Assembly (NCBI GenBank): GCA_002709235.1
Contig: PAQI01000005.1
Coordinates: 236,463-289,833, forward strand
Length of the DNA stretch: 53,371 nt
Direction of reading: 5' to 3'
Source of the DNA: Hirschia sp.
Lineage (GTDB): Bacteria > Pseudomonadota > Alphaproteobacteria > Caulobacterales > Hyphomonadaceae
In this document: in pieces, positions 50,627 to 53,371 of the stretch
How positions within the stretch are numbered: the first letter of the stretch is position 1
Layout: each line of letters begins with the position of its first letter
Position numbers and translations under genes: made by a program
The notes under the pieces: model-generated
Databases searched by the model: none
Told to the model about the DNA's origin: nothing
Seen by the model: only the letters and a program-made list of their open reading frames with translations

Positions 50627-52114
50627 ATGACCGACACTGCATCCACACCGGAAGCCAATCGCCCCGAAGCCCGCAAGCCGCGCGGTTTCCAGGACAAGCG
50701 CTCAGCTCTCCTGGCGATGGAGCATAAGCTGGTGACGGATATTTCGGCGGTTTATGCGAGCTGGGGCTTTGAGGCGCTGGACACGGGCCCGTTTGAATAT
50801 GTCGACGCGCTGGGCAAGTTCCTGCCGGATACCGATCGTCCGAATGAGGGTGTGTTCGCCATCCAGGATGATGACGAGCAATGGATGGCGCTGCGCTATG
50901 ATCACACCGCACCGCTGGCGCGCTTTGTAGCCGAGCACTGGAACCAGATCCCGAAGCCGTTTCGCCGTTATGCGGCTGGCCCGGTCTGGCGCAATGAAAA
51001 GCCGGGTCCGTTCCGGTTCCGTGAATTCATCCAGTGTGATGCTGATGCGGTTGGCGTGGCCGGGCCTGCGGCCGATGCGGAAATGATCGCGATCTTCTCC
51101 GAGGCCATGCAGGCAACGGGTGCGGGCGTGGGTGACTATGAGATCCGCGTCAACACGCGCGAATTGCTGGATGGTGTGATGAAAGCGGCAAGTGTCGGGC
51201 AGGGGGAACAACGCCTGATCGTGATGCGTGCGCTGGACAAGATGGACAAGTTCGGTGCCGAGGGCGTCGGGTTGTTGCTGGGGCCGGGCCGCGAGGATGA
51301 AAGCGGTGATTTCACCAAGGGTGCGGGGCTGGATGATGCATCCATTGCCACGCTGCTGGCCTTTGCCGGGGCACGCCGTGACAGCCGTTCGCAGACGCTG
51401 AATGTGCTGGCCGATATTGCTGGTGGCAATGAGGCGGGCGCGCAGGGCATCGAGACGCTCAACGCCGTGCATGAGATCCTCAACGCGCTGAACGTGACCG
51501 ATGAGATGGCGGTGTTTGACCCGGCGATTGTGCGCGGGCTGGAATATTATACCGGCCCGGTCTTCGAAGCCGAACTGCTGCGTGAGTTCAAGGATGAGAA
51601 GGGCCGTCTGGTGCGCTTTGGTTCTGTGGGCGGGGGCGGACGTTATGACGATCTGATAGCGCGCTTTACCGGTGAGCAAGTGCCTGCAACGGGCATGTCT
51701 GTGGGTGTCTCGCGGCTGGCGGCATTGCTGGCGGCGGAGGCCGAGGCGGAGGATGACAAGGCCGATGGGCCGGTTGTCGTGCTGGCACTTCAGCGTGAGC
51801 ACATGGCTGATTATTGCGCGCTGGCGTCTCAGCTGCGCGCGGGCGGGGTGAAGGCCGAAGTCTATCTGGGATCATCCGGCATGCGTGCGCAGATGAAATA
51901 TGCCGACCGACGCAAGGCACCGGCGGTTGTGATTGTCGGCAATCAGGAACGCGAGGCGGGCACGATTACGGTCAAGGATCTGGTGGCAGGCGCGAAGGCG
52001 GCCAAGGGCATTGAGGACAATGCCGAATGGCGCGAACAGCGCCCCGGCCAGTTCGAGGCCACGCGCGGGGATTTCGTGGCGCGCATCCGGTCCGTCGTGG
52101 AGGACAATGGATGA
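50627..52114 (+). CDS. hisS: Histidyl-tRNA synthetase
   Basis: 495 residues from ATG 50627. Class II signatures: motif 1 in the N-terminal KPRGFQDKRSALLAMEHKLV part, motif 2 FRRYAAGPVWRNEKPGPFRF RE, the histidine-specific GLEYYTGPVFEAELLREFKD, and motif 3 GGGGRYDDLIARFTGEQVPA. The C-terminal anticodon-binding domain (VVVLALQREHMADYCALASQ) is complete. It charges tRNA-His. It is the first gene of a unit with hisZ and hisG, overlapping the hisZ start by four bases (ATGA). No T-box or leader is evident in the 178 bases upstream. Confidence 0.96.
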   Translation: MTDTASTPEANRPEARKPRGFQDKRSALLAMEHKLVTDISAVYASWGFEALDTGPFEYVDALGKFLPDTDRPNEGVFAIQDDDEQWMALRYDHTAPLARFVAEHWNQIPKPFRRYAAGPVWRNEKPGPFRFREFIQCDADAVGVAGPAADAEMIAIFSEAMQATGAGVGDYEIRVNTRELLDGVMKAASVGQGEQRLIVMRALDKMDKFGAEGVGLLLGPGREDESGDFTKGAGLDDASIATLLAFAGARRDSRSQTLNVLADIAGGNEAGAQGIETLNAVHEILNALNVTDEMAVFDPAIVRGLEYYTGPVFEAELLREFKDEKGRLVRFGSVGGGGRYDDLIARFTGEQVPATGMSVGVSRLAALLAAEAEAEDDKADGPVVVLALQREHMADYCALASQLRAGGVKAEVYLGSSGMRAQMKYADRRKAPAVVIVGNQEREAGTITVKDLVAGAKAAKGIEDNAEWREQRPGQFEATRGDFVARIRSVVEDNG

Positions 52115-53232
52115 CCCAGTCTCTTAATGACAGCCTGATCGCCACGCTGGCGCAGGCGGGCGGAGCGTTCATAGATGCACCCAGCGTGATGTCTGCGGCG
52201 GTGTTGCTGGAGCTTTCCGGCGAGGATATTCGCGGGCGTCTTTGCAGCTTTTCCGGACCTGATGGCGAGGAGTTCTGCCTGCGTCCGGACATGACGGCTC
52301 CGATTGCGCTGATGGCTGCGCAGAGTGGCGGCAAGGCGGCGCGTTACCGCTATTCCGGGCCGGTGTTCCGGTTTCCGGCGCATCCGGGCGAACCGCTGGA
52401 ATTCATCCAGACCGGCTTTGAATGGGTCGGCGAGGACAGCACTCCTGCCAAGGATGCCGAAGCGTTGACATTGGTTGTGGATGCGTTGCGCGAGGCCGGT
52501 GTGGAGCAGGGCGCACTGCATTTTGGCGACAGCGCGCTTTACAATGCGCTGATCGATGCGCTGGGCCTGTCTGACCCGTGGCCTGAGCGGCTGAAAAAGG
52601 CGTTCAAGCGCAGGCATGGGCCGAAGGCTCTGATTGACGGAAAGCTGGGGTCATCCAGCCTGTCGCCGCTGGCGAAGGCACTGGCTGGCCTGCCTGAGGA
52701 CGAAGCGCGGGCAGCTGTGGAGGAAGTGTTCACTGCGACAGGGATTTCACCTGTTGGCGGGCGCGATGCGGGTGATATTGCCGCGCGTCTGACGGCATTG
52801 TCGCAGGCGCAGAGTGCGGGCGATGTGCCAAAGGGTGCGGGCGATGTGATCCGGGCGTTCCTGGATATTTCCGGCCCGGCCCGCAAGGCAGGCGAGGCAG
52901 TGGCCAAGCTGGCGAAGAAAGCTGGGATATCGCTGGATGAAGCGCTGAATGCCTATAATGCAAGGCTGGATGCACTGGAGACCGCCGATGCGGTGGGCGC
53001 CAATGAGGCGATGTTCAGTGCCACATTCGGGCGGCGCTTTGACTATTATGACGGGCTGGTCTTCGAGATCGTGCATCCCGGGCCAGGTGGAGAGCGGGCC
53101 ATGGTGTCTGGTGGGCGTTATGACCGGCTGATCCACGCCCTGTCTGATGGGCAGGCGGATGCGACGGCGTTTGGCGTGGCGATGCGGCCTGATAGGATTG
53201 GCGAAGCCGCGCGGATGGAGGGTTCAACATGA
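52111..53232 (+). CDS. hisZ: HisZ, ATP phosphoribosyltransferase regulatory subunit
   Basis: 373 residues. A catalytically inactive class II synthetase paralog: LCSFSGPDGEEFCLRPDMTA PIAL in the N-terminal region, RYSGPVFRFPAHPGEPLEFI with QTGFEWVGEDSTPAKDAEAL, then FDYYDGLVFEIVHPGPGGER and VSGGRYDRLIHALSDGQADA. It lacks the anticodon-binding domain of HisRS. HisZ pairs with short HisG to form the active, histidine-regulated enzyme of the first step in histidine synthesis. Start and stop overlap neighbours by ATGA on both sides, indicating coupled translation with both hisS and hisG. Confidence 0.95.
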   Translation: MTQSLNDSLIATLAQAGGAFIDAPSVMSAAVLLELSGEDIRGRLCSFSGPDGEEFCLRPDMTAPIALMAAQSGGKAARYRYSGPVFRFPAHPGEPLEFIQTGFEWVGEDSTPAKDAEALTLVVDALREAGVEQGALHFGDSALYNALIDALGLSDPWPERLKKAFKRRHGPKALIDGKLGSSSLSPLAKALAGLPEDEARAAVEEVFTATGISPVGGRDAGDIAARLTALSQAQSAGDVPKGAGDVIRAFLDISGPARKAGEAVAKLAKKAGISLDEALNAYNARLDALETADAVGANEAMFSATFGRRFDYYDGLVFEIVHPGPGGERAMVSGGRYDRLIHALSDGQADATAFGVAMRPDRIGEAARMEGST

Positions 53233-53371
53233 GCAAGCTGATCCTCGCAATTCCGTCCAAGGGACGATTGAAAGAACAGTGCGAGAGCTACCTGTCTGAA
53301 TCCGGTCTGAAGCTGAAACAGGTGGGCGGCGATCGTGGCTATGCGGCGGAATTGCACGGCATAGAGGGCGT
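53229..53371 (+). CDS. hisG: HisG, ATP phosphoribosyltransferase catalytic subunit (5' end only)
   Basis: The start overlaps the hisZ stop (ATGA), and 47 codons run to the window edge: MSKLILAIPSKGRLKEQCES, then YLSESGLKLKQVGGDRGYAA and ELHGIEG. The opening LxIPSKGRLKE is the characteristic HisG start, binding the ATP/PRPP substrates. The presence of hisZ predicts the short form of HisG. The remainder lies outside the window. Confidence 0.93.
   Translation, partial: MSKLILAIPSKGRLKEQCESYLSESGLKLKQVGGDRGYAAELHGIEG

Noticed and set aside
50702-51802. 366-codon frame opposite hisS
   Set aside because: hisS has every class II motif; the antisense frame has none and an implausible composition.
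1-53371. tRNA, rRNA, CRISPR array, prophage or IS element
   Set aside because: I looked for cloverleaf arms, spaced direct repeats and transposase or integrase motifs by eye and found none; the only repeats are those listed.

Overview
The window looks like the chromosome of a stalked- or budding-type marine alphaproteobacterium of the Caulobacterales/Maricaulales/Hyphomonadaceae kind. The reasons are inferential but consistent: moderately high GC; lineage-typical flagellar genes (a FliX-like regulator divergent from flgI-cheL-flbY, a PflI/DUF6468-like protein after fliL-fliM, and a MotE protein); CtrA-type TTAA-N7-TTAA boxes; a short-form HisG with HisZ; and a Hyphomonadaceae-style mixture of DUF6614, DUF305 and TerC genes. 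I recognised no tRNA, rRNA, CRISPR array, insertion sequence or replication origin.

Layout. 1-9 kb: end of a nucleotidyltransferase-like gene, the Mrp-family ATPase divergent from hflK-hflC, a DegP/Do protease with a membrane protein of unknown function, then serB divergent from miaA. 8.7-11.7 kb: a minus-strand unit of an Lgt-like membrane protein, a radical SAM enzyme resembling tetraether lipid synthase (Tes), and three tandem paralogous two-helix membrane proteins that arose by a duplication which also copied the 3' end of the radical SAM gene. 11.7-14.2 kb: ZntB-like transporter and MscS channel. 14.4-19 kb: the branched-chain amino acid operon ilvI-ilvH-(wecG)-ilvC, preceded by a promoter, a 19-residue leader peptide containing Val-Leu-Val-Ile, and an attenuator hairpin; a WecG/TagA glycosyltransferase lies inside the operon. 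19-28.7 kb: mostly single genes for envelope and transport (CtrA-boxed small membrane protein, DMT exporter, 3D-domain lipoprotein, two glycosyltransferases, HtpX protease, TerC, DUF305), with one AT-rich HNH nuclease gene that looks acquired. 28.7-29.9 kb: trmD-rplS.

30-45.3 kb is a flagellar region in three blocks: flgI-cheL-flbY against fliX, flgF-flgG-flgA-flgH, and fliL-fliM-pflI-like-motE-large TPR protein. dksA, a lipoprotein PBP4 (dacB) and a Cys-rich hypothetical gene sit between them. FliL and the MotE protein in the same operon carry a similar His/Asp/Gly-rich tract.

45.4-53.4 kb: a GntP-type permease; a cluster of nested palindromic repeats (46.8-47.97 kb), two of them inside a degraded-looking ORF; a histidine kinase with two stand-alone receiver proteins; and the start of a his operon (hisS-hisZ-hisG) whose genes overlap by ATGA. 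The most promising leads are the Tes-like/Lgt-like/triplicated membrane protein unit, the ilv attenuator with its embedded wecG, and the CtrA-boxed small membrane protein.
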